The notes beneath the pieces are model-generated. The model was not told where the DNA came from and ran no database searches. It saw only the letters and a list, made by a program, of their open reading frames with translations. 64,000 nucleotides of DNA, taken from NCBI GenBank assembly GCA_900318555.1, contig ONKX01000001.1, forward strand, positions 50,815-114,814, in the 5' to 3' direction. The position numbers and the translations under genes were made by a program. This stretch comes from an uncultured Prevotellaceae bacterium. GTDB taxonomy: Bacteria > Bacteroidota > Bacteroidia > Bacteroidales > Bacteroidaceae. Below, in pieces: positions 34,053-42,585 of this stretch (positions are counted from its first letter, which is position 1; the number at the start of each line of letters is the position of its first letter).

Positions 34053-34316
34053 TTATTCCGACAACTTGGGAATCCGTTTATCAGAGAGTGTTATCTTTGA
34101 CTGCGTTGAATGAATCTTATTAACAACAGCATATTTGCACCCGGTCATACGCTTCAGATATTCCTTTACCTCTTCGCTAACCACAACCATTCTCACAATG
34201 AATATGAATCCTTTTCCAAACATATTCTCGAATGTGCCGTAGCTGACAACCTTTTCTTTCAGATCATAATCATCGCCGATGGCGAGTGATTCCTTAACTT
34301 CGTCTTTTGTCTTCAT
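34053..34316 (-). CDS. Small unknown protein, 87 aa
   Basis: From ATG 34316 (an upstream TTG is not needed). MKTKDEVKESLAIGDDYDLK opens it; the middle is hydrophobic (GFIFIVRMVVVSEEV) and the end basic. Its promoter lies 27 bp upstream with 20-nt box spacing. No family recognised. Confidence 0.6.
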   Translation of the reverse strand: MKTKDEVKESLAIGDDYDLKEKVVSYGTFENMFGKGFIFIVRMVVVSEEVKEYLKRMTGCKYAVVNKIHSTQSKITLSDKRIPKLSE

Positions 34317-34342
34317 ATTCAAATTCCTTCAATAGTTTTCGG

Positions 34343-34374
34343 CAAAGATAAACAAATCTATTTATCCGAACAAC
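34343..34374 (-). promoter_or_regulatory. Promoter of the 87-aa gene
   Basis: Minus-strand TATCTTTG (34343-34350) with GTTG (34371-34374) 20 nt upstream. Confidence 0.65.
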
Positions 34375-34638
34375 AAAATTGGTTTGGAAAGTCCTTTTTA
34401 TGGGATAAAGTGTCTAATTTGACTTCCATTTTTCTCGTATATTATGCTATTATCGTAAACTTTTGAATCTATGATTCAACGTTTACTAAAATCAGAAAAA
34501 AGGGGAATATATGGCAGAATATCGACGGCAAAGTAGATATAAATCGAGGAAATAGGCTCATTTTCGCTGAAACGGCATTGTTTTGTAAGATATTTTTACT
34601 TTATTTGCAGCATCGTTTAACGCATTAATACAAAGATT
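34375..34638. other. Non-coding leader region of the tape-measure gene
   Basis: A/T-rich; no ORF. A possible promoter for the tape-measure gene is ATTG (34577-34580) with TTTATTTG (34600-34607), one mismatch in each box. Confidence 0.35.
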
Positions 34639-37600
34639 ATGGCTGATAATATAGCACCGTTGATGTTTAGCGTAGCCATCAGCAAACTCGACGAAAAGAT
34701 TAAGAAATGGCAGCATCAGATAGAAGACTTTGCCAGTAATGGCGGCAAAGGATATAAGCTGAAGATAGATTTCGGTGAAGCCGACACCATGCTCCGCACT
34801 CTGGCTCAGTTGTCAAAGACAGCGGAACTTACCCGCCTCCAGACCGAACTCGACGCATTGAAGAAAAAGTTCAAGGAACTCAATAACAGCATCGGCGGTA
34901 ATACTGCCCAGAATATTTTCGAGCCTCTCAGACGCGGGGCAGACGAAGGGAAAAAGGTTGCAGACACAATTGAGCAGAATAAGAAGCGCATACTCGACGC
35001 ATATTCTGATTTGATGAAGTCCGTAAACTCCTTGCAGGCTGATCGTGCTCATGCCCATGGCCTTGGCATTGACATCGGCGGTTCATCCAAGATGGTTCAG
35101 GACATCAAGGCATTTGCCGCTGAGCTGAACCGCATAAGCGGAAAGAACGGCATACTTGGTGATTCCTCTGCCATTAACGACATATTATCGAAATATCGGA
35201 ACTATACCGAAGTCATCCGTATGCTTCGCAACGAGGTTGTAAGCCTATCCAAAGACCAAGAGCGTCAAAGCAGGAATGCAGCCTCCCAGAAAATCATTGA
35301 CAACAAGAGCGTTAATGAAGCCATATATCAAATAGCACAACTCGAAAAGCGTTTGTCTGCCTTGCGTGACTTGCAGGGTAAGGCGCAAAACGCAGGCATA
35401 ATGACCCCCAAACTGGACGCTCTGGTTAAAGACCTTGAAAGATATATGCAGAGATTCCAGCAGATCGTTCAGAATGGAGGTCGTTTGTCCGATGGCGTTA
35501 CGACCTCTGGAATGATCAAAGCCGAAGGTGATTATCGCGCATTAACGGCAAGGATTACCGAGAACACCCGGGAAACACGCTTGAATATTGCAGCCCGAAG
35601 TAGTGCCATTGCCCTTACGAGTGCATTAGCCGCTGAAGAGCAACGTCTCTCCCAGGCTATCACTTCAAGCACATCTGCTATGCACGGACAATCGCAGGTT
35701 CTCAAAGACCTAAAGACTCTGGCAACGCAGTATTTCAGCGTTTGGGGTGCTAAGACCATTCTCGACAATATCATTCAGACTGGTGGTTTGTTGGAACAGC
35801 AACGCCTCTCCATCGGTGCTATCCTTGGCGACCTTCACCAAGCCAACGCATTATTTGACCAGATCAAGGATTTGGCAATACGTTCCCCCTTTGGTGTGGT
35901 ACAACTCGACTCTTTCAGCAAGCAATTGACGGCATACGGCTTCAAGTCACACGAACTATATGACTGGACTCGCAGGCTTGGTGACATATCAGCAGCGACG
36001 GGAACAGAGGTGAGCCGTCTCGCCTTGGCCTTGGGTCATGTAAGGTCAGAAGGTGCTCTTACTGGCTATACCCTTCGTCAGTTTGCTATGGGTAACGTGC
36101 CATTGCTGAAGATGCTTTCTGAGCAACTTGGTGTTACTACCGCCCAGATACGCGAAATGACGCGAAAGAAGCAGATTAGCTTTGAAGACGTTACGACGGC
36201 TTTGAAGACCTTGACGGATGGCAACGGAATGTTTGCCAATGCGCAGGAAACGATGGCTGAGGCTCTTAATGCAAAATTCAAGAATCTCCGAGACGCATTT
36301 GATTTGATGTGGGGAGATATTGCAGAATCCGGCGTTGGCGACACGCTAAAATCTATTGCGACTGGACTCACTGAACTGACAAAGAGTTGGAAGCCACTTG
36401 TAAAGGACATGGCAGCAGGAGCAGCTATGTTTGGCGCAGTAAAGGCAGCAGCGTTACTCTACAATTCGGCATTGGGTCAGACAACCTCCAGTACCCTTGC
36501 AAGCGCATTGGCTACAAAGAAACATGAGGCAGAGCAATTACGCATTGCCAGAACCTACCGCTCACTTACTACCGTTGAGCAGATTCGCATGAACACGGCA
36601 GGACAGTTGAACGCTATTGATCTGCGTATGTTGCTGAATACTCAGAAACTAAGGGGAGAGGAACTACTTCGTGCCGTGGCCATGGGTAAAGTGAATAAGC
36701 AGATGGCAATATCCGCTGTCAATGCCTCAAACCTCGCTAATACCGAGAAACAACTTCTGGCAACCCAGTTGCAGCAATTGAATGGTTTGCGTAGAGGTGC
36801 TATGATGTGGACTACCTTTGCAAACTCTATGAAACGCGCAGGTGCAGCCGTTGTTTCCTTTATGGCACAGATGGCTCCTATGGCTGCTATCATGCTCGTA
36901 ACAGACGCATGGGCTTCAAGACAAGCCGATAAGGATGCGATAAAGAAGCGCATGGATGATATGCGTGAGCAAGCCACTGAGGGCTATCGCAACCTTCAGG
37001 AATTACAGAAAAACTTTGCCGTTGGTAGCAGCAAGGGCATGAATGACACGCTTCTTTCGCAGTCTATCGACGATATGGTTGACAAGTTGAAGGATTATGC
37101 CGCAAATGCCAATGAAGCCTTCAACAACGCCTTTGAGATTGACAAGGAGGGCAAGGCAGTCCATACTCTCGCAGAACAGTATGAGATACTGGCAAAGGCT
37201 CTTTCTGTCACGACTGAGGCATATAAGAAATATCACGAAATCCTTCCCTTGATTGAAAGGGCACTCCAATCATCAGACCCAGACCTCAACTTCATTGAGA
37301 GGATCGGCAACTCTGCTTTCGGTTGGATGCTGAATGATAATGCAAAGGCAAGTCTCACTGGCGGATTAACAGCAGCGTTAGACGCATACACCACGAAAGT
37401 AAAGGAAGCAACCGTAGCGGAAAATGTTTTCTTGCGTCAAAGGATGGAGGTTGCAAATGTGCTGCAAGGGCTTGGCTATGCCAATGTTCTGGAAATGGAT
37501 AATGACGAACTCCTTCATCTTATCCGCACCATTAAGAATGAAGTCCCGGACACATTTAGGAAATTCTACCAACTTCTTGGCGAGGATGGAAAGAATGCCC

Positions 37601-40600
37601 TGAATAACCTTACAATGTCTTGGCGTGGCATGAATGAGGCATATTCACTTGCAAACCTTCGTATGCGTAAGGCAGGCGAAGAGCTGCATGAGTCTATGAA
37701 AGCTATGTGGGGTAATGATATGCAGAAATGGCCTGAGGGTTGGCGTGAGGTCGTTATGTTGGCAATGAATAGTGCTACTGCCGACGTTAAGGGCTTTGCA
37801 GACCTTTCCATTGACTACCAGAACCTTGTAAGAGACAGTTTCCTCAAACCCTTCAAGATTACCGTTGATAGCGAAGAGGCACAACAGAGAGTAAATAATC
37901 TGCTTGTTGACTTACAGAATCTCGTAGGTAAGGAATGGGTCGTAAATATCGGTGTAAAAGGTGAGGATTCCTTTGCCGATGTTGATGCATCCCAAAAAGC
38001 ATATAAGGATGCGCAGGAGAAAATCAAACGTGCTCAGCAACAATTGAAGAAACTTGGCAATCCCAAAATCGGAGATAAGAATATTTCTGAGGAAGCAAAG
38101 AAGGTAATCGAAGACTACAATACCCAGATAGCCAGACGTTCAGCAGCGCGTTCGGTTATAATCTCCTATGGTGCAACACCAGAAGAGCCGAAAGTAAAGA
38201 ATACTGGCAATGCCAGGAACCGCACAGAAGATGCCCTTGCTAATCGTTGGCAATCAAGGATTGATATTCTGAAGAAATACCGTTCTGAACTGGAAAAATA
38301 CCAGAAAGTCATGTCGCGTGAGCAAGCCATTGAAAAACTTTCTAAGAACGGCAACTATGCCCCAATGTTCAAAGAGAAATGGTTTTCTGATCCCAATGAT
38401 TTTGTCGGCTCCATTGACGAGGCCATCAAGAAACTTGGTGATGCCACTGATAAGCGCAAAGAACTTATTGCGAAGTGGGGAACAGAGAAAGAAGATTTCC
38501 TTGGTGATGAATTCCGTAAGAGTATAGAACGCTCTGTTAGCGAACTTGGTCGCCTTATGAGCGTTGTAGCCGAGAATTACGACACATACAAGAAATGGGT
38601 TGATCTCACTGGCGACACCTCACTTGCTGCTAATATAGCCGGAATTTCAGAGAATACATCAATGTCCGACTGGTTAGAAAGCCGTATGACCGATGAACTC
38701 AGAAAGAATGGTGATTCCCGATCTGCTTCACAGATTTTCGGACTTAACGAAAGTGCGGTCAAGGAACTTGGTGAGGATAGTGTCATTTATAAACTTTGGG
38801 AGGAATGGCAAAAGAACAATGATAAAATCAAGAAAGAAAACCTTGCTCTTTATGCCGAAGCTATTAAGAACGCCAAAGGTTATGCCGAAAAGATTGCCGA
38901 CATTAACCGCGAACTCCAAAAGGAGATTGAAGCCATTAAGGAAATGACTGGAGGCAACACCCCTACTGAAGACCAACAGACACAGCGTACTGTTCTTATC
39001 AAGAATGCCAACGATACGGCAAACAAGAAGATTGCGGATGAAACATGGAACAACTTCAAGGCTACTGAGGAATGGGGTCGCATATTCGCTGACTTAGACA
39101 GAGTTTCAACGTCAACACTCTCGCGTATGCTTGATAAACTACGTGAGATTGCGCCTACCCTGAATGGAAGTGTTGAGTCCACGAAAGCCGTCTATGAAGC
39201 CATTGAGAAGGTTACAAATGTCGTAAATGGCAGGAATCCTTTCAAGGCTATTGGTGAATCATTGAGCAACCGCAGTAAGCTCAGTGGCTACTATCATCAG
39301 GCGCAGGAAAAAGGCAATTTGGTAGCCAACTCCGAATTGTCGAAACTTCTTGGTGTGAAGTTAGGCTCTACCGTTAGCAAAGACCAGATAAAGGACGGCA
39401 TGAAGAATGAAAGCGAGTCTTTCCAGAAAGCCATTGGCAAGGTAGTTGAAGGATTGCAGACATTCCAGAACGGACTTGATCTCGTAGGCGGTGTGTTTGA
39501 TTCGTTGGGTATGTCTGGAGCATCTAACTTTGCTTCAGATGCCTCTGGTATTCTTGGCGGTGCTATGCAAGGCGCGTCTGCTTTGTCGGCACTTGGGCCT
39601 TGGGGAATGGCAGCAGGCGCAGGCTTGGGATTGATAAGCGGTTTTGCACAAGTCCACGATAAACGCCTTGAACGTCAAATAGAGAAACTGCGTGAAGACG
39701 TTACCAAAATCGAGAACAATACAGCCCTTATCGTGAAAGCCCGCGAACGCACACTTGGTTATGATAGCGGTGATTTAAGACGGACTTATCAGATTCAGTA
39801 TGCCCCAGACCAGAAACTCATTGATCAGTATGGGAAATATGGTCGTTGGCTTGGCTCATTGGCGAAGGGCTTCACGTCTGAGGCTCAGAAAGCCATGTAC
39901 GAATACTATCAGCAAAATAATAAGGGTACTGGCTATAAGCAGGAATATGAGAACTTGAAGAAAGAGAGGCAGGACTACATTGATATGTATAATGCCGAAT
40001 ATGATAAGAAGAAAAGCAGTGATGCCGCTCTTGAAGAGTATAAGAAGAAAATCGCCGAACTCGACGATCAGATTCACTACTTCGCCTTAGACCTTGCAAA
40101 AGAGTTGTGGAATATCGACCTCAAAGGATGGGCGCAACAGCTAACCGATGCCCTTGCAACAGCTTTCGAGAATGGTACGGATATGGCGAAAGCCTATAAG
40201 AATACCGTTGAGGATATTCTTCGCAGTCTTGCAAACAAGATGATACAACTCAAAATTATTGAGCCGATATTCCAGTCGTTACAAGACGAACTTTTTGGCT
40301 ACCAGAAAGCAGATGGAACTTGGACTAATGGTGTATTTGACAAGGAAAATCCTTTGGGTAGCGCAGATGCAGTTGTTAAAGTTGTATCTCAGTTCTTTGG
40401 CAAAGGCGGTAAAGGCGAACAGGCGATTGAGGCTTCAAAAGCCTTCTTGGAAGCATACGAGAGAGCACTTAATCAAGATGGACTCTCTATCAAGAATGTA
40501 GATACAAGTTCACTCAGTGGCTCTATTAAGAGCATTACCGAGGAAACTGCCGACATTCTGGCAAGTTATGTCAATGCCATCAGAGCCGATGTAGCCGTTA

Positions 40601-40815
40601 ATAGAATGCTTCTGACTCAGTTTGTATCGGAGTATTGGGGAGCGTATATGCAACAAATTACTGGCATACATTCCACCTTGCAAAACATTGACAAGAATGT
40701 GGCGGCTATCACGGCATTAATGAGTGAGAATGGTGCGTTGTACGATATAATTGCAAGTATCAACACCCACCTCGAACGCTATAATACAGGAGTAGAAAAG
40801 ATCACGGTTCAATAA
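34639..40815 (+). CDS. Phage tail tape-measure protein, 2058 aa
   Basis: Largest gene of the element. Residues ~370-585 match the tape-measure N-terminal domain: LSIGAILGDLHQANALFDQI, DLAIRSPFGVVQLDSFSKQL, LGDISAATGTEVSRLALALG and LRQFAMGNVPLLKMLSEQLG. Flanks are long coiled coils. Hydrophobic segments (~735-760, MAQMAPMAAIMLV; ~1650-1675, Gly/Ala-rich LGPWGMAAGAGLGLISG) are typical membrane-inserting parts. It sets tail length and helps DNA entry in siphophages and myophages. Length would imply a tail of roughly 300 nm by the usual 1.5 Angstrom per residue. It stands alone between small genes, with no capsid or portal genes in the element. The frame is intact. Confidence 0.9.
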   Translation: MADNIAPLMFSVAISKLDEKIKKWQHQIEDFASNGGKGYKLKIDFGEADTMLRTLAQLSKTAELTRLQTELDALKKKFKELNNSIGGNTAQNIFEPLRRGADEGKKVADTIEQNKKRILDAYSDLMKSVNSLQADRAHAHGLGIDIGGSSKMVQDIKAFAAELNRISGKNGILGDSSAINDILSKYRNYTEVIRMLRNEVVSLSKDQERQSRNAASQKIIDNKSVNEAIYQIAQLEKRLSALRDLQGKAQNAGIMTPKLDALVKDLERYMQRFQQIVQNGGRLSDGVTTSGMIKAEGDYRALTARITENTRETRLNIAARSSAIALTSALAAEEQRLSQAITSSTSAMHGQSQVLKDLKTLATQYFSVWGAKTILDNIIQTGGLLEQQRLSIGAILGDLHQANALFDQIKDLAIRSPFGVVQLDSFSKQLTAYGFKSHELYDWTRRLGDISAATGTEVSRLALALGHVRSEGALTGYTLRQFAMGNVPLLKMLSEQLGVTTAQIREMTRKKQISFEDVTTALKTLTDGNGMFANAQETMAEALNAKFKNLRDAFDLMWGDIAESGVGDTLKSIATGLTELTKSWKPLVKDMAAGAAMFGAVKAAALLYNSALGQTTSSTLASALATKKHEAEQLRIARTYRSLTTVEQIRMNTAGQLNAIDLRMLLNTQKLRGEELLRAVAMGKVNKQMAISAVNASNLANTEKQLLATQLQQLNGLRRGAMMWTTFANSMKRAGAAVVSFMAQMAPMAAIMLVTDAWASRQADKDAIKKRMDDMREQATEGYRNLQELQKNFAVGSSKGMNDTLLSQSIDDMVDKLKDYAANANEAFNNAFEIDKEGKAVHTLAEQYEILAKALSVTTEAYKKYHEILPLIERALQSSDPDLNFIERIGNSAFGWMLNDNAKASLTGGLTAALDAYTTKVKEATVAENVFLRQRMEVANVLQGLGYANVLEMDNDELLHLIRTIKNEVPDTFRKFYQLLGEDGKNALNNLTMSWRGMNEAYSLANLRMRKAGEELHESMKAMWGNDMQKWPEGWREVVMLAMNSATADVKGFADLSIDYQNLVRDSFLKPFKITVDSEEAQQRVNNLLVDLQNLVGKEWVVNIGVKGEDSFADVDASQKAYKDAQEKIKRAQQQLKKLGNPKIGDKNISEEAKKVIEDYNTQIARRSAARSVIISYGATPEEPKVKNTGNARNRTEDALANRWQSRIDILKKYRSELEKYQKVMSREQAIEKLSKNGNYAPMFKEKWFSDPNDFVGSIDEAIKKLGDATDKRKELIAKWGTEKEDFLGDEFRKSIERSVSELGRLMSVVAENYDTYKKWVDLTGDTSLAANIAGISENTSMSDWLESRMTDELRKNGDSRSASQIFGLNESAVKELGEDSVIYKLWEEWQKNNDKIKKENLALYAEAIKNAKGYAEKIADINRELQKEIEAIKEMTGGNTPTEDQQTQRTVLIKNANDTANKKIADETWNNFKATEEWGRIFADLDRVSTSTLSRMLDKLREIAPTLNGSVESTKAVYEAIEKVTNVVNGRNPFKAIGESLSNRSKLSGYYHQAQEKGNLVANSELSKLLGVKLGSTVSKDQIKDGMKNESESFQKAIGKVVEGLQTFQNGLDLVGGVFDSLGMSGASNFASDASGILGGAMQGASALSALGPWGMAAGAGLGLISGFAQVHDKRLERQIEKLREDVTKIENNTALIVKARERTLGYDSGDLRRTYQIQYAPDQKLIDQYGKYGRWLGSLAKGFTSEAQKAMYEYYQQNNKGTGYKQEYENLKKERQDYIDMYNAEYDKKKSSDAALEEYKKKIAELDDQIHYFALDLAKELWNIDLKGWAQQLTDALATAFENGTDMAKAYKNTVEDILRSLANKMIQLKIIEPIFQSLQDELFGYQKADGTWTNGVFDKENPLGSADAVVKVVSQFFGKGGKGEQAIEASKAFLEAYERALNQDGLSIKNVDTSSLSGSIKSITEETADILASYVNAIRADVAVNRMLLTQFVSEYWGAYMQQITGIHSTLQNIDKNVAAITALMSENGALYDIIASINTHLERYNTGVEKITVQ

Positions 40816-40838
40816 CTCTATGTTTCTCATATTCTTTA

Positions 40839-40874
40839 GGGTGCATTTCCATTGTGAAGTGCGCCCATTTTTTT
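40839..40874 (+). terminator. Terminator of the tape-measure gene
   Basis: GGGTGCATTTC pairs with GAAGTGCGCCC (one G-T), followed by ATTTTTTT, 24 bp after the stop. Confidence 0.75.
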
Positions 40875-40877
40875 GAA

Positions 40878-40912
40878 TAAAAAATTGAGCGATTCGTCAC
40901 GAACAGCTCAAT
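40878..40912 (-). terminator. Terminator of the convergent 171-aa gene
   Basis: Minus-strand ATTGAGC/GCTCAAT stem with an inner TTCG/CGAA stem, followed by six T. It lies back-to-back with the tape-measure terminator. Confidence 0.8.
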
Positions 40913-40954
40913 CAAGAAACTTAATAAAAAATTTGGATATTTTATGAAACTAAC

Positions 40955-41470
40955 TTATCTTAGCCAGTCCAATTCTTCCCTTACCTTGACATCAGAATCG
41001 GCTATGATTACTGAGTCTTGGGAATGATTGATAATTACCACCTTCGCCTTATCCTTCTGTTCGACGCGTACGCAGGCATCGTCTAATACGTGAACCAATA
41101 CAAAGGCGTTTCCACTGGCTAATATTTTTATGTCTGAGCTGTCACGCACATATATCAAGCCTTGGTTCCTGGCATTGTAGCGTATGGTAGATGTGGACTT
41201 TCCACAGACCAAAGCCCGGGCAGGATTCAATAGAGAATATTTGTCATCGACGAGGACGTTGCTTTCGCGTCTGAATTCCAAGTCGAAATTATCCTTGATG
41301 AATTGGTTGGTTGGATAGCGGTATTTTAGGCAGAAATCCATGCCCTCAAAAAACTTATCAACCATTTTCTCTTTATTCCAGTCGTTTTTCCAATCGCCCT
41401 GCCACTGCTGACACAGACCGAAGGAAATCGCCGTACTACGAAGTTGATTATTTAATGCCGTTAATTCCAT
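40955..41470 (-). CDS. Conserved element/phage-associated protein of unknown function, 171 aa
   Basis: N-terminal helical part LRSTAISFGLCQQWQGDWKN and KMVDKFFEGMDFCLKYRYP, then a repetitive beta-rich part with short DSSDIKILASGN and DSVIIADSDVKV strands, like a small beta-solenoid. I have a vague memory of similar N-termini in Bacteroidales prophages, but no function. Transcribed opposite to the tail genes, with TATCTTTG at 41488-41495 upstream, as a lysogeny-expressed or accessory gene might be. Confidence 0.6.
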   Translation of the reverse strand: MELTALNNQLRSTAISFGLCQQWQGDWKNDWNKEKMVDKFFEGMDFCLKYRYPTNQFIKDNFDLEFRRESNVLVDDKYSLLNPARALVCGKSTSTIRYNARNQGLIYVRDSSDIKILASGNAFVLVHVLDDACVRVEQKDKAKVVIINHSQDSVIIADSDVKVREELDWLR

Positions 41471-41615
41471 ATCATATAATTTTTGTGCAAAGATAAGAAA
41501 AAAAAGCGATAACCGTCACCATAATTAGACATTTGTCAAATATTTTGCCCAAAAGCCTCCATATTCATCTATTTTATTGCAAATATTTATTTAACTTTGT
41601 TGCAAAATTAAAGTC

Positions 41616-42164
41616 ATGGAAATTCGCAAATTATATATTCAGCAAATGGATTTCGACGGATTGCAGTACACGAAAGGTATTGCAGTTGATTTATTGGATA
41701 AATTCAATATCGGATGCGAGGAATTTCCTTTCAAGAAATATCCAGAGGCAAAGGAACTGCCAAAGCGGGATTGGCCCGGAGAGGATGGCGTTGAGAGCTT
41801 TGTACCAAAAAAAATACCCATGAAAGCCTACGACATAGAAGTTACCTTTATCTACAAAGGCACTGAGGCTACGATGCAGAAAGACATTGATGACTTCATT
41901 ATGTTTCTCTATGGCAGGAATGAAGGTGCTACTGGATCAATACTTGCTATCTATGATGAACACGTCAAAATAGGTCGTAAGGATGTAAGATGCCAAAAAG
42001 TCCACAACGAACTCTATTACGATGAAGAGTACGATGATGAAAAAATCGCTAAGTTTAAAGTGATTTTCAGTGTGGATGATCCCATAACCGAGGTGACTCC
42101 GAAATATACGATAAGAGAGGGTGCAAAGGTAATATCCGACTTGGAATTTGACACAACAAACTAA
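41616..42164 (+). CDS. Putative phage tail protein (Dit-like position), 182 aa
   Basis: Begins MEIRKLYIQQMDFDGLQYTK. The middle (KKIPMKAYDIEVTFIYKGTE, then DIDDFIMFLYGRNEGATGSI and LAIYDEHVKIGRKDVRCQKV) reads like the beta-rich domain of distal-tail or tail-tube-associated proteins in Bacteroides phages, and it follows the tape-measure gene, where Dit is normally encoded. It has its own -7 box (TAACTTTG, 41592-41599). No baseplate or fibre gene follows. Assignment by context and general resemblance only. Confidence 0.5.
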   Translation: MEIRKLYIQQMDFDGLQYTKGIAVDLLDKFNIGCEEFPFKKYPEAKELPKRDWPGEDGVESFVPKKIPMKAYDIEVTFIYKGTEATMQKDIDDFIMFLYGRNEGATGSILAIYDEHVKIGRKDVRCQKVHNELYYDEEYDDEKIAKFKVIFSVDDPITEVTPKYTIREGAKVISDLEFDTTN

Positions 42165-42198
42165 CGCATTCTGAGCAATAACATTTGCTCTTGTGGAA

Positions 42199-42236
42199 TG
42201 GAATTGATTGCCGTCTGTAATCAGTTCCATTTATAT
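42199..42236 (+). terminator. Terminator of the 182-aa tail gene
   Basis: ATGGAA-T-TGATT pairs with AATCA-G-TTCCAT around a 9-nt loop, then TTATATT. Confidence 0.65.
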
Positions 42237-42348
42237 TATAATAATGTATAACCGCCACCGCCTTTCCAGAATGTAAAGAAATCCGAAAAATTCGTTTCAG
42301 ATATGAAAAAATATACTTGCACATCGCCTACAATTCAAAATAAAACCG

Positions 42349-42356
42349 TACCTTTG
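42349..42356 (+). promoter_or_regulatory. -7 element inside the right end of the element, reading toward alaS
   Basis: TACCTTTG at 42349-42356. The -33 is unclear. It is the only consensus -7 box between the tail gene terminator and alaS, and probably drives alaS across attR. Confidence 0.5.
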
Positions 42357-42515
42357 CAGGCAAGTTCCAAATAAAGTGCTCTAAAATTAAAATTATGAAC
42401 AGCAGAAGTAACTACATCAACAAGTGTACGCCTTAGGCCGAAACTTGATCAAAAAAGTGGGAACTTTTTGCACCAAATACAAAGAAGTGGTTCGTAAATA
42501 CGGGATATTTTTTAT
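42357..42515. other. Right-end leader region of the element
   Basis: Holds a 13-codon frame (42395-42436, MNSRSNYINKCTP), an A/T hairpin AAAAAGT/ACTTTTT (42455-42472), and a stem GGGATA/TATCCC (42502-42518) that runs into attR. No larger gene. Confidence 0.4.
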
Positions 42516-42529
42516 CCCAAACGGATCAC
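42516..42529. repeat. attR core (14 bp)
   Basis: CCCAAACGGATCAC, identical to 18931-18944; the tRNA-derived copy at the right junction. Confidence 0.85.
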
Positions 42530-42538
42530 AAAGAACGA

Positions 42539-42563
42539 AAAGCCACTGATTTTCAGTGGCTTT
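42539..42563 (+). terminator. Original tRNA-Lys terminator, displaced by the insertion
   Basis: AAAGCCACTGA and TCAGTGGCTTT form a perfect 11-bp stem with a 3-nt loop. The T tract is only TTT, so it may leak. It lies 10 bp after attR, where the tRNA 3' flank would be in the empty chromosome. Confidence 0.65.
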
Positions 42564-42585
42564 AAAAGTAAACATAAGATAGATT

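Larger units (their letters stand above)
18931..42529. mobile_element. 23.6-kb integrative element at tRNA-Lys with phage-tail genes (satellite-like)
   Basis: Bounded by a 14-bp direct repeat (CCCAAACGGATCAC) at 18931-18944, inside the tRNA 3' end, and 42516-42529. Gene content: tyrosine integrase, excisionase, replication protein, helicase loader, many small unknown genes, a gp10-like protein, a tail-chaperone candidate, a tape-measure protein, a tail protein and a serine recombinase. It is A/T-richer than both flanks. No terminase, portal, protease, major capsid, lysin, relaxase or VirB/Tra gene was found. It is therefore either a phage satellite relying on a helper for heads and packaging, or a decayed prophage with its tail genes kept. 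Confidence 0.85.

Noticed and set aside
18931-42529. Integrative conjugative element
   Set aside because: No relaxase, coupling protein or Tra/VirB-like gene was found among the coding sequences.
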